Position numbers and translations under genes: made by a program
Part shown: positions 16,885-25,639 of the stretch, in pieces
Numbering within the stretch: position 1 is the first letter of the stretch
How the letters are laid out: the number at the start of each line of letters is the position of its first letter
NCBI RefSeq assembly: GCF_016679925.1
Contig: NZ_JAEQBW010000001.1
Coordinates: 868,001-932,000 of the forward strand
Length of the DNA: 64,000 bases
Direction of reading: 5' to 3'
Origin: Marivirga aurantiaca
Lineage (GTDB): Bacteria > Bacteroidota > Bacteroidia > Cytophagales > Cyclobacteriaceae
Notes under the pieces: model-generated
The model's database searches: none
The model's input: only the letters and a program-made list of their open reading frames with translations
Told to the model about the DNA's origin: nothing

Positions 16885-16960
16885 CACCAATAAAGCTCAG
16901 ATAGATAGAGCATCCCGCTTTTGGGCGGGAAGGTCTTAGTTTCGAATATTGAATGGATCA
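16885..16960 (+). pseudogene. Decayed tRNA-Arg copy with a different anticodon arm
   Basis: From the D-arm on, this segment mirrors the intact tRNA-Arg 170 bp upstream: 17 of 19 bases match across the D-arm (AGCTCAG..ATAGAGCA) and 25 of 30 across variable loop, T-arm and 3' acceptor (AGGTC..TTCGAAT..GGATCA). The 5' acceptor strand no longer pairs well with the 3' strand, and the T-stem has two G-U pairs. The anticodon arm is unrelated: a strong 6-bp GC stem (TCCCGC/GCGGGA) with a 6-nt loop TTTTGG, or an 8-nt loop if read with 5 bp. I read it as a tRNA remnant or chimera rather than a working tRNA. Confidence 0.65.
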
Positions 16961-17089
16961 ATTTTTTTTATTTGATAAAAATCCACAGCTTTCAACCATT
17001 ATTACCTCATTTTTCTAATCCATTTCTCAATTGTTTCATTACCTTTCGGTAACGGCTCATTATCCCCACTTTTTCATGTAGCGTGTATT

Positions 17090-17097
17090 TAATTTTG
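17090..17097 (+). promoter_or_regulatory. Candidate -7 box of the PAS kinase gene
   Basis: TAATTTTG matches the Bacteroidota TAnnTTTG consensus and lies 22 bp before the ATG at 17120. No TTG is present at the usual -33 distance, so the promoter may be weak or regulated. Confidence 0.35.
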
Positions 17098-17119
17098 AAA
17101 GATGTTTTTTTAACTGAAA

Positions 17120-18184
17120 ATGAAAAATAGCGATTTTGATTATGAGAAGTTATTTGAGTTAAGTCCTGACTTGCTCTGCATAGCAGGTTTTGATGGTTAT
17201 TTCAAGAAAGTCAACTCAGCAGTTTCTAAAGTACTTGGATACTCCTTAGAGGAGCTTTACTCCAAACCCATTAATGATTTTATATACCCTGAGGATGTAG
17301 GCCTTACCACCAAGGCAAGGGAAAACCTGAGAGATTCCAAGGCACTACTTTATTTTGACAACAGGTATGTCACAAAAAGTGGAGAGATCATTTGGCTGTC
17401 GTGGACTTCCCAACCATCTGAGGAGGACCAATTGATTTTTGCCATAGCTAAAAATATTACGCATAAAAAAAGACTGGAAGCAGAGAGAAATACGGAATTT
17501 GCCAATTTGGCAAAGATGAACGAATCTTATAAGCAATTGACTTACACCACTTCCCACGATTTACGATCTCCACTGGACAGTTTGCTTTCTATTTTTAAGT
17601 TAATAGACCTCACTAAAATCAATGATGAGAAAACAATAGAGTTAATAGAAATCCTCAAAAGGGGAGGAGAGAAATTAAAGATCAGACTGGATCAATATAT
17701 TGATAATTTAAGTGGGAGGAATAGCCTGACAGAGGAAGTTACTTTGGTCTCTTTTGAAGAAAATTTGACAAAAGTACAGAAATCCATTTCTTCCTTAATT
17801 CAAGATTCAAGAATTACCATTCATAGCGACTTTTCGAGATTGGAATATATTAATTTCAACAAAAGCTATATGGAAAGTGTTTTTCTGAATTTAATAAGTA
17901 ATGCAATCAAATATGCTAGACAGGATGTACCCCCTGTGTTGTCAATTTATTCCGAAAAAGTAAGCACAGGGAGTCGTTTGATTTTTCATGATAATGGACA
18001 GGGAATTGATCTGGAGAAAGTGAAGGATAGAATATTTGGCTTGCATCAAACATTTCATGACCATACCAATAGCAAAGGAATTGGTTTATACTTAGTGCAT
18101 ACCCACCTTACCAGTTTAGGAGCTAAAATAGAGGTTGAAAGCAAAGTGAATGAGGGTACTAAGTTTACTATTTCGTTTAAATAA
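17120..18184 (+). CDS. Single-PAS sensor histidine kinase
   Basis: A 354-residue soluble kinase: one PAS domain (about 8-120; DLLCIAGFDGYFKKVN ... HPEDV-like YPEDVG) with PAC tail, a HisKA domain with the phospho-His in TTSHDLRSPLDSL (about residue 148), and an HATPase domain with N-box NLISNAIKYA, G1 DNGQGI and G2 KGIGLYLVHTHL. No membrane segment and no adjacent response regulator, so it is an orphan kinase. Located alone between the tRNA remnant and a DUF6090-like gene on the same strand (243 bp gap, no clear terminator). Confidence 0.9.
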   Translation: MKNSDFDYEKLFELSPDLLCIAGFDGYFKKVNSAVSKVLGYSLEELYSKPINDFIYPEDVGLTTKARENLRDSKALLYFDNRYVTKSGEIIWLSWTSQPSEEDQLIFAIAKNITHKKRLEAERNTEFANLAKMNESYKQLTYTTSHDLRSPLDSLLSIFKLIDLTKINDEKTIELIEILKRGGEKLKIRLDQYIDNLSGRNSLTEEVTLVSFEENLTKVQKSISSLIQDSRITIHSDFSRLEYINFNKSYMESVFLNLISNAIKYARQDVPPVLSIYSEKVSTGSRLIFHDNGQGIDLEKVKDRIFGLHQTFHDHTNSKGIGLYLVHTHLTSLGAKIEVESKVNEGTKFTISFK

Positions 18185-18427
18185 TTAATTTAAGTCCTTA
18201 AATTAAATCCATTCTAATTTTTGTTCATCAATTATTGGGAAATCCTCAATAATCAACCCATAGGAGTGTGAGCAATTGAGTACACTTGTTTTTTAGTAAT
18301 TCCTGATAGATTTAAGTTTCTCTACTCTTAATTGTAAACTAAGCGGTGCAATTTCATAAAAAAGATTTTTATTATCTTTATCAAATGTTTTTTGATCAAA
18401 AGCAGCAATAATAACGCATAAATTACA

Positions 18428-19111
18428 ATGGGCAGCAAAAAGAATAAAAGAAAGGATAATCTTAATTGGATATCCAAACTGATCGATCTCTTGATAGTGA
18501 TAATAGGTATTACTATTGCTTTTCAGCTTAACAATCTGAGGGAATCCAACAAATCCGTTGCCAAAGAAAAGGAATACATCAAAAGCTTTTATGATGAAAG
18601 CAAGGATAATGAATCCTATTTGTCTTCAGCTCTGAATTTTTCTATTTCAAATAAAAATGACATTGATACATTAAAGCAGATTTTACTTTCGGGGAGATAT
18701 TACGATAAAAGGATTAAAGTGCTTACAGCCAGTATGTTGGGTATGGAGAATTTCAATCCTTCTATTACTACAATGGAAAACATTACAGCTTCAGGTGAAT
18801 TCGAATTACTGAAAGATATCGAACTGAGAAAAAGAATAATCAATACGTATGACTTTTATAATACAACGCTGGAATTGGAAAATTTATTAACTGATTATGT
18901 AAATAAATATGTGACACCAGTTTGGTTTAATCATATTCGATTAAGTAATATGAGCTATATTGACTCAACATTTATCCAGGGGCCCTTATTTGAAAATGTT
19001 GTTTTTGGTTATGAGGTTTTATTGAACCAGCAAATAAAAGGTTATCAGGAAAATCTTGAAAGGGTTAAACATTTGAATAAAATACTAGCTATAGCTAATG
19101 AAGAACAGTAA
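18428..19111 (+). CDS. DUF6090-like membrane-anchored protein
   Basis: A 227-residue protein with a basic N-terminus, a single hydrophobic segment at about 15-35 (LIDLLIVIIGITIAFQLNN) and a charged, mostly helical remainder (YDESKDNESYLSSAL...). The hydrophobic segment followed by QLNNLRE is the hallmark I associate with DUF6090 proteins of Bacteroidota, whose function is unknown. The bulk of the protein may lie in the periplasm. It is convergent with mutS2 (45 bp between the stop codons). Family assignment is from memory of the N-terminal pattern, so moderately sure. Confidence 0.65.
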   Translation: MGSKKNKRKDNLNWISKLIDLLIVIIGITIAFQLNNLRESNKSVAKEKEYIKSFYDESKDNESYLSSALNFSISNKNDIDTLKQILLSGRYYDKRIKVLTASMLGMENFNPSITTMENITASGEFELLKDIELRKRIINTYDFYNTTLELENLLTDYVNKYVTPVWFNHIRLSNMSYIDSTFIQGPLFENVVFGYEVLLNQQIKGYQENLERVKHLNKILAIANEEQ

Positions 19112-19156
19112 TTAAGTTCTTCATTAACTAATTTCTTATTTCTTTTCAATACATTC

Positions 19157-21559
19157 TCACCCTAACTCTACCAAAGTTATTCCATCACCCCCTCTTTCTT
19201 CATGCTCATTTTTAAGCGACTTCACATAATTGTATTGTCTTAAATAATCCCTGATAAACTTCCTGAGTATGCCATCACCACGGCCGTGTAAAATGCTTAC
19301 CTCCGGATAACCCAACACCAGTGCATCATCAATGAATTTATCCACTAAACTGATGGCTTCCTCCGCTCTTTTTCCGCGCACATCCAACTGCTGACGAAAG
19401 TTGGTGGATCGCTCTATCATGCCTGTTGAGCTACCGGAATAAGATTTTTTGAGTTCTTTCTTTACCGCATTTTTGGACATCCTTTCCAGTCTGTTGAGCT
19501 TTATTTTGGACTTTAAATCCCCCAGCATTATTTCAGCTTCCCTGGTACCAACAGACAATACTTCACCTATGGTGTCCTGTCCTTTTATCTGTACAAAATC
19601 TCCGGCCTTGATGTCGCCTTTTGCAGGTTTGTAAATATCTTTTGGGGCAGATTTTGTTTTTTGTTTTTCATGAGGTGTAAGCTCTACTTTGCTTTCAAAG
19701 CTCCTAAGTTGTTCTCTGGCTTGTTGGGTTTTTACTTTATCTGCCTGAGATTCTTTAATCTCCCTTATAGCCTGCTCAACTCGTTTATTAGCTTCTTTTA
19801 AAATGGATTTTGCCTCTTGTTTAGCTTCAATAATAATTGATTTCTTTTGCTCATTTATAAAAGCATTCAATTCTTCATAATCTTTTGAGCTTTTATCCAG
19901 GGTAATTTCTTTTTTCTGGATTTCCCTTAGCTTTTGCTCAAGTTGCCTTTTTTCTTTACCAAGGTCATTCAATAATTTGTCATAATTCACTCTTTCCTGA
20001 CCTATTTTGCCTTTGGCAGCCTCAATCAACTCATGAGGGATTCCCATTTTCTCGGCTACTTCCAATGCAAAGGAGCTGCCGGGCTTGCCTATTTCCAATT
20101 CATATAGCGGCTCCAAATGACGTTCATCAAACTTCATTGCACCATTTTCTACATTGGGATGTGTCTGTGCAAAATTCTTTATATTATCATAGTGGGTGGT
20201 AATCACACCAAAGGCTTTCATGCTATAGAGCCTTTCCAGGATTGATTCTGCAATGGCTCCTCCAAAGCGGGGCTCTGTTCCTGTACCAAATTCATCAATT
20301 AAAAATAATGTTTGTTTATTTCCCTCCTGCAAAAAGTTTTTCATGTTTTGCAAATGAGAGCTGTAAGTACTCAAATCGTTTTCAATGCTTTGCTGATCCC
20401 CAATATCTATAAATAACCTTTGGAAGATACCACAAGTACTATCAGGCTGTACAGGAATTAAAAGGCCGCATTGCAGCATGTACTGTAACAGGCCCACACT
20501 TTTTAGCGCCACCGATTTACCACCTGCGTTGGGCCCTGAAATAATCAATATGCGCTTATCGGCATTTAAGTGAATGTTAAGAGGTGTTACTTTTTTACCG
20601 GATTCGGCCAGGCTTAGCTTTAAAAGCGGGTGTTCTGCTTTTTTAAAGTGAAGTATCCTTTTGTTTTCCACAATAGGCATATAGGCACTTATTTGCATAG
20701 AAAACCTGGCTTTGGCCCTAATGAAATCCACAATTCCCAAAAATCGATATGCTTTTTCCAAATTGGGGAGTTCAGGCCTCACTTTATTGGTGAGAGCAGT
20801 AAGAATTCTGACAATTTCCCTTCGTTCCTCATATTGCAATTCCCGAACCTCATTATTCATTTCCAGGGCTTCGGAGGGCTCAATATAAACTGTTTGACCT
20901 GTGGCTGACTGATCATGAATAAATCCCTTTATACGTCTTTTATATTCAGCCAGCACAGGTATTACCAATCTTCCATCCCGGATGGTAACAGAGGCATCTT
21001 CCGGAGTAAAACCATTCTGTGAGGCCTGGCGGTAAATCTGTTCAGTAGTTCTCCGTAATTGTGCCTGTACTTTAAAAATCCTGGTTCTTATCTCCTGTAA
21101 TTCACTGCTGGCATTATTTCGGAGCTCGCCTCGTTCATCAATTTTTTCATCTATGGCTTTGTATAATGATTCATCCAACTCTACAGATTTCCTTAATTGG
21201 AATAGGGTAGGATAGTCTTCTTCATATTCATCAAAAAAGGAGATACATGCTAAAATTGTCTTAAGACTTAATTTCAGGTCGAAAAATTCCTCTTCTGTCA
21301 GAAAGGTATTGCCAACTTTTGTTCTTTTTAAAAATGGGCTAACATCTATAAAATTTCCGGAAGGAAAATATTCTCCGGATTGAAGTATGTTTTTAAATTC
21401 ATGAGTTTGAATCAAAAGATGATTGACTTTGTCAAAATTTGACAAAAAAGCCATTTTGTCAGCTACTTGCTGACCGAGAGTGCTAATACAAGCTTCTTTT
21501 ATGTAAGTCCTGATTTTATCAAAACCAATTCGTTGCTCAAAGTCAACAGGTAAAATCAT
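19157..21559 (-). CDS. mutS2: MutS2 / RqcU ATPase-nuclease
   Basis: An 800-residue MutS2. Seen: the MutS-type core and clamp, Walker A GPNAGGKSVALKS, Walker B LFLIDEFGTGTEP, a long coiled coil (roughly 520-630), and a C-terminal Smr endonuclease domain beginning LDVRGKRAEEA with the LHGRGDGILR motif. In some bacteria MutS2 suppresses recombination; in Bacillus subtilis it (RqcU) splits collided ribosomes and feeds the RqcH pathway. RqcH is encoded at 57188-58759. The start codon overlaps the stop of the upstream DUF4296 gene (ATGA), so the two are coupled. Confidence 0.95.
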   Translation of the reverse strand: MILPVDFEQRIGFDKIRTYIKEACISTLGQQVADKMAFLSNFDKVNHLLIQTHEFKNILQSGEYFPSGNFIDVSPFLKRTKVGNTFLTEEEFFDLKLSLKTILACISFFDEYEEDYPTLFQLRKSVELDESLYKAIDEKIDERGELRNNASSELQEIRTRIFKVQAQLRRTTEQIYRQASQNGFTPEDASVTIRDGRLVIPVLAEYKRRIKGFIHDQSATGQTVYIEPSEALEMNNEVRELQYEERREIVRILTALTNKVRPELPNLEKAYRFLGIVDFIRAKARFSMQISAYMPIVENKRILHFKKAEHPLLKLSLAESGKKVTPLNIHLNADKRILIISGPNAGGKSVALKSVGLLQYMLQCGLLIPVQPDSTCGIFQRLFIDIGDQQSIENDLSTYSSHLQNMKNFLQEGNKQTLFLIDEFGTGTEPRFGGAIAESILERLYSMKAFGVITTHYDNIKNFAQTHPNVENGAMKFDERHLEPLYELEIGKPGSSFALEVAEKMGIPHELIEAAKGKIGQERVNYDKLLNDLGKEKRQLEQKLREIQKKEITLDKSSKDYEELNAFINEQKKSIIIEAKQEAKSILKEANKRVEQAIREIKESQADKVKTQQAREQLRSFESKVELTPHEKQKTKSAPKDIYKPAKGDIKAGDFVQIKGQDTIGEVLSVGTREAEIMLGDLKSKIKLNRLERMSKNAVKKELKKSYSGSSTGMIERSTNFRQQLDVRGKRAEEAISLVDKFIDDALVLGYPEVSILHGRGDGILRKFIRDYLRQYNYVKSLKNEHEERGGDGITLVELG

Positions 21560-21933
21560 ATTGCTGTCTTATCTTTTGTAAGTGCTTTTTTTCTGTTGGC
21601 CTCTATCACTTGCTCTTTCAAGCTCATGCTATCAATTACTATATCATATACAGCCTCAAGTTTGGTCGGGTTTTCTAAATAATAGGCAAAACTTTCCTTA
21701 TAGATGGAATCAGTGGTGTTATTGTCATCAAAAATCTTTAATTCATAATGGCGCATCACTACTTTTGAGGAATCATGCCTTAGCCCAATATTGGATACTT
21801 TATTTTCTGCGATATAAATTTCAGAAAGAATATTGGCCATTTTTTCAGGAGGAAGAACACCTTTAGGCACTTCATTCTTTTGTGTACAAGAAACTATTAT
21901 TAATATTGCGACTAGATAACTAAGATTTCTCAT
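21556..21933 (-). CDS. DUF4296 lipoprotein
   Basis: A 125-residue lipoprotein with a signal peptide and lipobox VSC (Cys16), followed by a DUF4296 domain with the typical PPEKMANILSEIYIAEN and the YxxSFAYYLENPTKLEAVYDIV segment. DUF4296 proteins are confined to Bacteroidota and have no assigned function. The gene precedes mutS2 with a 4-bp ATGA overlap, a gene pair seen in related genomes as far as I recall. Confidence 0.85.
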   Translation of the reverse strand: MRNLSYLVAILIIVSCTQKNEVPKGVLPPEKMANILSEIYIAENKVSNIGLRHDSSKVVMRHYELKIFDDNNTTDSIYKESFAYYLENPTKLEAVYDIVIDSMSLKEQVIEANRKKALTKDKTAI

Positions 21934-22081
21934 TTATTTTTATGGTAATTTGCTTTTGACTATACAAAATTATTGCCAAAGCTATTTCAGACAACTGTGA
22001 AAAACAATTATCGTACTTTCTTTCGTTCTCTATGTTGAAGATTAGTTTCAATTTATTTTTCATGATTTTAACAAACCATAT

Positions 22082-22960
22082 ATGAGGGAGCTGTTTAAAA
22101 AGCTTCGAAAATACGAAATAAGGATCAGGAAAGCGGTCAATAACCAGATGCAGGGAGATTTTCATTCTGTATTTAAGGGTTCTGGTCTGGAGTTTGATGA
22201 TGTGCGCCTGTACCAATATGGAGATGATGTGCGCACCATTGATTGGAATGTTTCTGCAAAAGGACACGGAACTTTCGTGAAAACTTTCAAAGAAGACAAA
22301 GAACAGAGTGTTTATTTCCTGGTGGATGTCAGTGCTTCACAGGAAATTGGCACTGAAGGTCAGCAAAAAGTAGATATTGCTAAAGAAGTCGCGGGTGTGC
22401 TCACTTTATCGGCCCTTAAAGAAGGAAGCCAGGTAGGTATGATTTGTTATTCTGACCAACGGGAATTGTTTATTAAAGCAGGCAAAGGGCAAAAACATGG
22501 GTATTATGCGATTAGCCAGTTATTTGGTTTAAAAGCACAATCACCTGGAACCAATCTTGATAAAGCATTGAGTTACTTGATGGGTATTTTAAAGCGAAGA
22601 AGCGTTGTTTTTGTTATCAGTGATTTTGTGGATGATGGTTATCAGGATCACCTGAAAGCTTTGGCCCGCAAACACGATTTGGTAGTCATCCATATGAAAG
22701 ACAGACTGGAAACGGATTTGCCCATGTTGGGCATTGTACCGTTACGTGATAAGGAGACAGGGAAGGTCAGATGGGTGAATACTTCCAGTAGTGCATTTAA
22801 AAATAGATATAGAGAAAGCAATAAGGACCAGTCAGAACTTTTAAAAGATATCTGTAAAAGAAATCAAGCGGATTATGTGCTGATTGATACACAAGAGGAT
22901 TTTGTACCCGGGTTAATGAAATTATTTACTATCAGAAACCGCAGTAAAAAGAAAGCATAG
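22082..22960 (+). CDS. DUF58 domain protein of a Bat-type cluster
   Basis: A 292-residue cytoplasmic DUF58 protein with a von Willebrand-like fold. Seen: the conserved N-terminal GDFHSVFKGSGLEFDDVRLYQYGDDVRTIDWNVSA (cut here for length in two parts: GSGLEFDDVR and DDVRTIDWN) and a degenerate MIDAS DVSAS. DUF58 proteins normally act with a MoxR AAA ATPase and BatA/B VWA membrane proteins, perhaps in maturation of a target protein or in stress resistance. The upstream gene is on the opposite strand and no moxR is present. First gene of a three-gene unit; 1 bp separates it from the next gene. Confidence 0.9.
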   Translation: MRELFKKLRKYEIRIRKAVNNQMQGDFHSVFKGSGLEFDDVRLYQYGDDVRTIDWNVSAKGHGTFVKTFKEDKEQSVYFLVDVSASQEIGTEGQQKVDIAKEVAGVLTLSALKEGSQVGMICYSDQRELFIKAGKGQKHGYYAISQLFGLKAQSPGTNLDKALSYLMGILKRRSVVFVISDFVDDGYQDHLKALARKHDLVVIHMKDRLETDLPMLGIVPLRDKETGKVRWVNTSSSAFKNRYRESNKDQSELLKDICKRNQADYVLIDTQEDFVPGLMKLFTIRNRSKKKA

Positions 22961-22961
22961 C

Positions 22962-23843
22962 ATGAGGATAAAAATATTTTGGGTGCTGATTTTTATAGCA
23001 GGACATTGGGCAGAGGCACAGGAAATTAGGCCTAAAGGTCAATTCTTGCAGGACAGCATGGCACTGGGAGAGAAGGTGCAATTTAGTTTGTCCGTTAGTT
23101 ATCCGTTAGATCAACAATTATTGTTCCCTGATTCAACTTATAATTTTTATCCTTTCGAATTTCGGTCCAAAACCTATTTTCCAACAAGAACGGACAGTCT
23201 GATGAGTTATGATAGCGCTGTTTTTACTTTGGCGAGCTATGAAATTGAGGAGCTGCAAACATTGCGCCTTCCAGTTTTTGTCATTCAAGGTAAAGATAGT
23301 TTAAGACGTTTTACTTCTGTAGATAGTATTTTCTTACAGGAAATGATTCCTATAGTGAGCGATACGTTGAGCTTAAAAACTGATACTAATTTAGCCGTTA
23401 CTGATAAGGAATTTAATTACCCGCTTTTAATTGCCATTGTCATTGTTATTCTTATATTAATCGTCCTGATTATTGTGTTTTTCGGAAAGAAAATTCGTTT
23501 GAAATGGAAGATTTGGCAATTAGAGCGTAAGCACCGTAAATTTCTGGAACAATTTAAACCTCAGGCTGAGCACCCACAAGTTGATGAGGTAGAGAAGTTA
23601 CTGTTTCGTTGGAAAAATCATCTGGAAAAAATCAGTTTAAAACCATATGCAAAATTAACGACTAAGGAAATCCATTCACTTCATCAGGATGAAGATTTGT
23701 ATCAGAATTTGAAACAAATGGACAGAAGTATCTATTCTTCAGCTAAAAATGATAACCTTTCAGCAGCTTTTGAATTTTTGATTGGGTATGCTGATTATAT
23801 TTTTAACGAGCGCATAAAAGAATTACAGGCACATGCAAAGTAG
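22962..23843 (+). CDS. BatD-like exported membrane protein of the Bat cluster
   Basis: A 293-residue protein with a signal peptide (about 1-19, ending AEAQ), a periplasmic beta-rich domain (about 20-145), a transmembrane helix (about 152-174, very rich in I, V and L), and a basic cytoplasmic tail of about 120 residues with helices. The layout matches the short BatD-type partner that lies between DUF58 and BatA genes in Bacteroidota. Its specific role is unknown. It overlaps the following VWA gene by 11 bp, so the three genes are translated as one unit. Confidence 0.7.
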   Translation: MRIKIFWVLIFIAGHWAEAQEIRPKGQFLQDSMALGEKVQFSLSVSYPLDQQLLFPDSTYNFYPFEFRSKTYFPTRTDSLMSYDSAVFTLASYEIEELQTLRLPVFVIQGKDSLRRFTSVDSIFLQEMIPIVSDTLSLKTDTNLAVTDKEFNYPLLIAIVIVILILIVLIIVFFGKKIRLKWKIWQLERKHRKFLEQFKPQAEHPQVDEVEKLLFRWKNHLEKISLKPYAKLTTKEIHSLHQDEDLYQNLKQMDRSIYSSAKNDNLSAAFEFLIGYADYIFNERIKELQAHAK

Positions 23844-24870
23844 CGATTGGTTTAGTTTATCGTGGTTTTATCCGGAAACCCTCAAGAACTTCGAATATGA
23901 ATATCCATGGTTGTTCTATGCAATGATCATACTGCCAATTATCTATTTTTTAGTTGAGTGGATAAAGGGAAGATTAAGCCCTAAAATACCCATTGCTTTA
24001 AAAAAAGACACCTTAACCAATGATTTTTCTGCTATTTTAAGAGTTATTCCTATTCTATTATTATTGGTATCGGCATTATTAATGTTGTTGGCTTTGGCAA
24101 GGCCCCAGCTCACAAATGAGCGTGTTGAGCAATGGACTGAGGGGATTGACATCATGTTGGTAATGGATATTTCAGAATCCATGAAAATAGAAGATTTTTC
24201 TCCCAACAGGTTGGAAGCTGCAAAAGATGTAGCCAATAATTTCATTGGCGGTAGGTTTCAGGACAGGATTGGGTTGGTAATATTTAGTGGTGAGGCTTAT
24301 TCATTATCTCCTTTAACTACTGATTATGAACTATTGAAAAGCTATATTGATGACATTGATTTCAAAATGATAGAAAGTTCTGGAACAGCTATTGGAAGTG
24401 CATTGGCAGTAGGTACTAATCGTATGCTGGAATCGGAAACAAAATCCAAGGTATTGATTCTGTTAAGTGATGGAGATAATAATGCAGGAAATATAGATCC
24501 GCTTACTGCTGCCAAACTAGCCAATGCTTATGATATAAAGATATACACTATTGCGATTGGGAAAGAAGGAAAAGTACCCTATGGCAAGGATTTCTTTGGG
24601 CGTACCCGTTATATTGAAAACAGTATGGATGTAAGCGGTTTGAAAGAAATAGCGAAAATCGGAGAAGGTGAATTTTACAGGGCAGAAGACAATGAAGCAT
24701 TGGTGAAAGTATTTGAGACTATAGATCAATATGAAAAAGCAGAAATCAAAGAAACCCGTTACAAGGATACCAAAGCCTACTATGATGTGTACCTAAAGTG
24801 GGCAATTTTGTTTTTGTTATTGTGGTTGTTTACTAAATCTACTTTCTTTAGTAATATCCTTGTTGATTAA
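23833..24870 (+). CDS. BatA-like VWA membrane protein
   Basis: A 345-residue inner-membrane protein: hydrophobic segments at about 27-42 and 68-90, a VWA domain (about 105-310) with intact MIDAS DISES at 112-116, a T in SGTAIGS and D in LLSDGDNNAG, and a final transmembrane helix (about 322-342). This is the usual BatA topology with the metal-binding VWA domain on one side of the membrane. In most Bacteroidota it is followed by batB-batE; here the cluster ends after this gene. Confidence 0.85.
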   Translation: MQSSDWFSLSWFYPETLKNFEYEYPWLFYAMIILPIIYFLVEWIKGRLSPKIPIALKKDTLTNDFSAILRVIPILLLLVSALLMLLALARPQLTNERVEQWTEGIDIMLVMDISESMKIEDFSPNRLEAAKDVANNFIGGRFQDRIGLVIFSGEAYSLSPLTTDYELLKSYIDDIDFKMIESSGTAIGSALAVGTNRMLESETKSKVLILLSDGDNNAGNIDPLTAAKLANAYDIKIYTIAIGKEGKVPYGKDFFGRTRYIENSMDVSGLKEIAKIGEGEFYRAEDNEALVKVFETIDQYEKAEIKETRYKDTKAYYDVYLKWAILFLLLWLFTKSTFFSNILVD

Positions 24871-25051
24871 AAGTAAATATTGCAGGGGATTTCAATATGT
24901 TCAGTTATTTTAAAATGTGGATTTCAAGATTATGAGCTAAGTTGGGATATTGAAACTATATTTCTAAATAGAATTACCTAGCAATTTATGCATCCTCTTA
25001 CTCAGGGTCTTTATTTTCAAATAATTTCTAATTGTGATCGTTCTTAAGCCG

Positions 25052-25630
25052 ATGAGAGCAATCCTTTTTCTGTTTTTCCTAATCCCATTCTTACCATTTA
25101 CGGCATCCTCACAAAAATACGGCACAGCAGCAGGAATTCGATTTGGAGAAAAGCAATTTGGGATTAGCCTGAGACAGCAAATTATCAAACAGACTACGGC
25201 TGAATTAATGGTTGAATTTGGCGCAGACGAAGTTCAGGCCACCTTATTGCCTAAATATCATATTAATATTATAGGTAAAGGATTAAATCTATATTTAGGA
25301 GTAGGTGCGCATGTAGGTAATTTGAAAGATTTCGGTATGACTTATGGTGTAGATATGATGGCAGGGCTTGAACTTAAATTACCTGCTATCCCTATTACGA
25401 TTTCAGCTGATTTCAAACCAGCCTATCATTTTCAACATGAAGACTGGTTTGCACTTCCGGGAGCTTTTTCGATACACTATGTAATCAGTAAAGACACTCG
25501 GGAGAAGCGTAAAAAGGTCAGAGCTAAGAAAAAGCGTAGAAAGGAAAGAAGGAAGTTGCGCGAAGAGAGAAGAGAAAAACGACAAGAATGGTTTGATAAA
25601 ACACTCAACCAGAAAGAAGATAATAAGTAG
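25052..25630 (+). CDS. Small outer-membrane-barrel-like protein with a basic C-terminal tail
   Basis: A 192-residue protein from the ATG at 25052; a GTG at 25034 would add six residues but spoils the signal peptide, so I prefer the ATG. Signal peptide about 1-20 (LFLFFLIPFLPFTASSQ). Residues 25-145 have alternating hydrophobic strands and glycine-aromatic turns like a small beta-barrel (YGTAAGIRFGEKQFG, LNLYLGVGAHVG). The last ~45 residues are extraordinarily basic (KKVRAKKKRRKERRKL and onward), with about half K or R. I do not recognise a named family for the tail. Convergent with mtaB, only 9 bp between stops. Confidence 0.6.
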   Translation: MRAILFLFFLIPFLPFTASSQKYGTAAGIRFGEKQFGISLRQQIIKQTTAELMVEFGADEVQATLLPKYHINIIGKGLNLYLGVGAHVGNLKDFGMTYGVDMMAGLELKLPAIPITISADFKPAYHFQHEDWFALPGAFSIHYVISKDTREKRKKVRAKKKRRKERRKLREERREKRQEWFDKTLNQKEDNK

Positions 25631-25639
25631 GGCCTTCTG

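Noticed and set aside
16885-16960. A second working tRNA (for example Pro or Gln)
   Set aside because: The anticodon loop would have 6 or 8 bases, and the acceptor stem does not pair; it is treated as a remnant.
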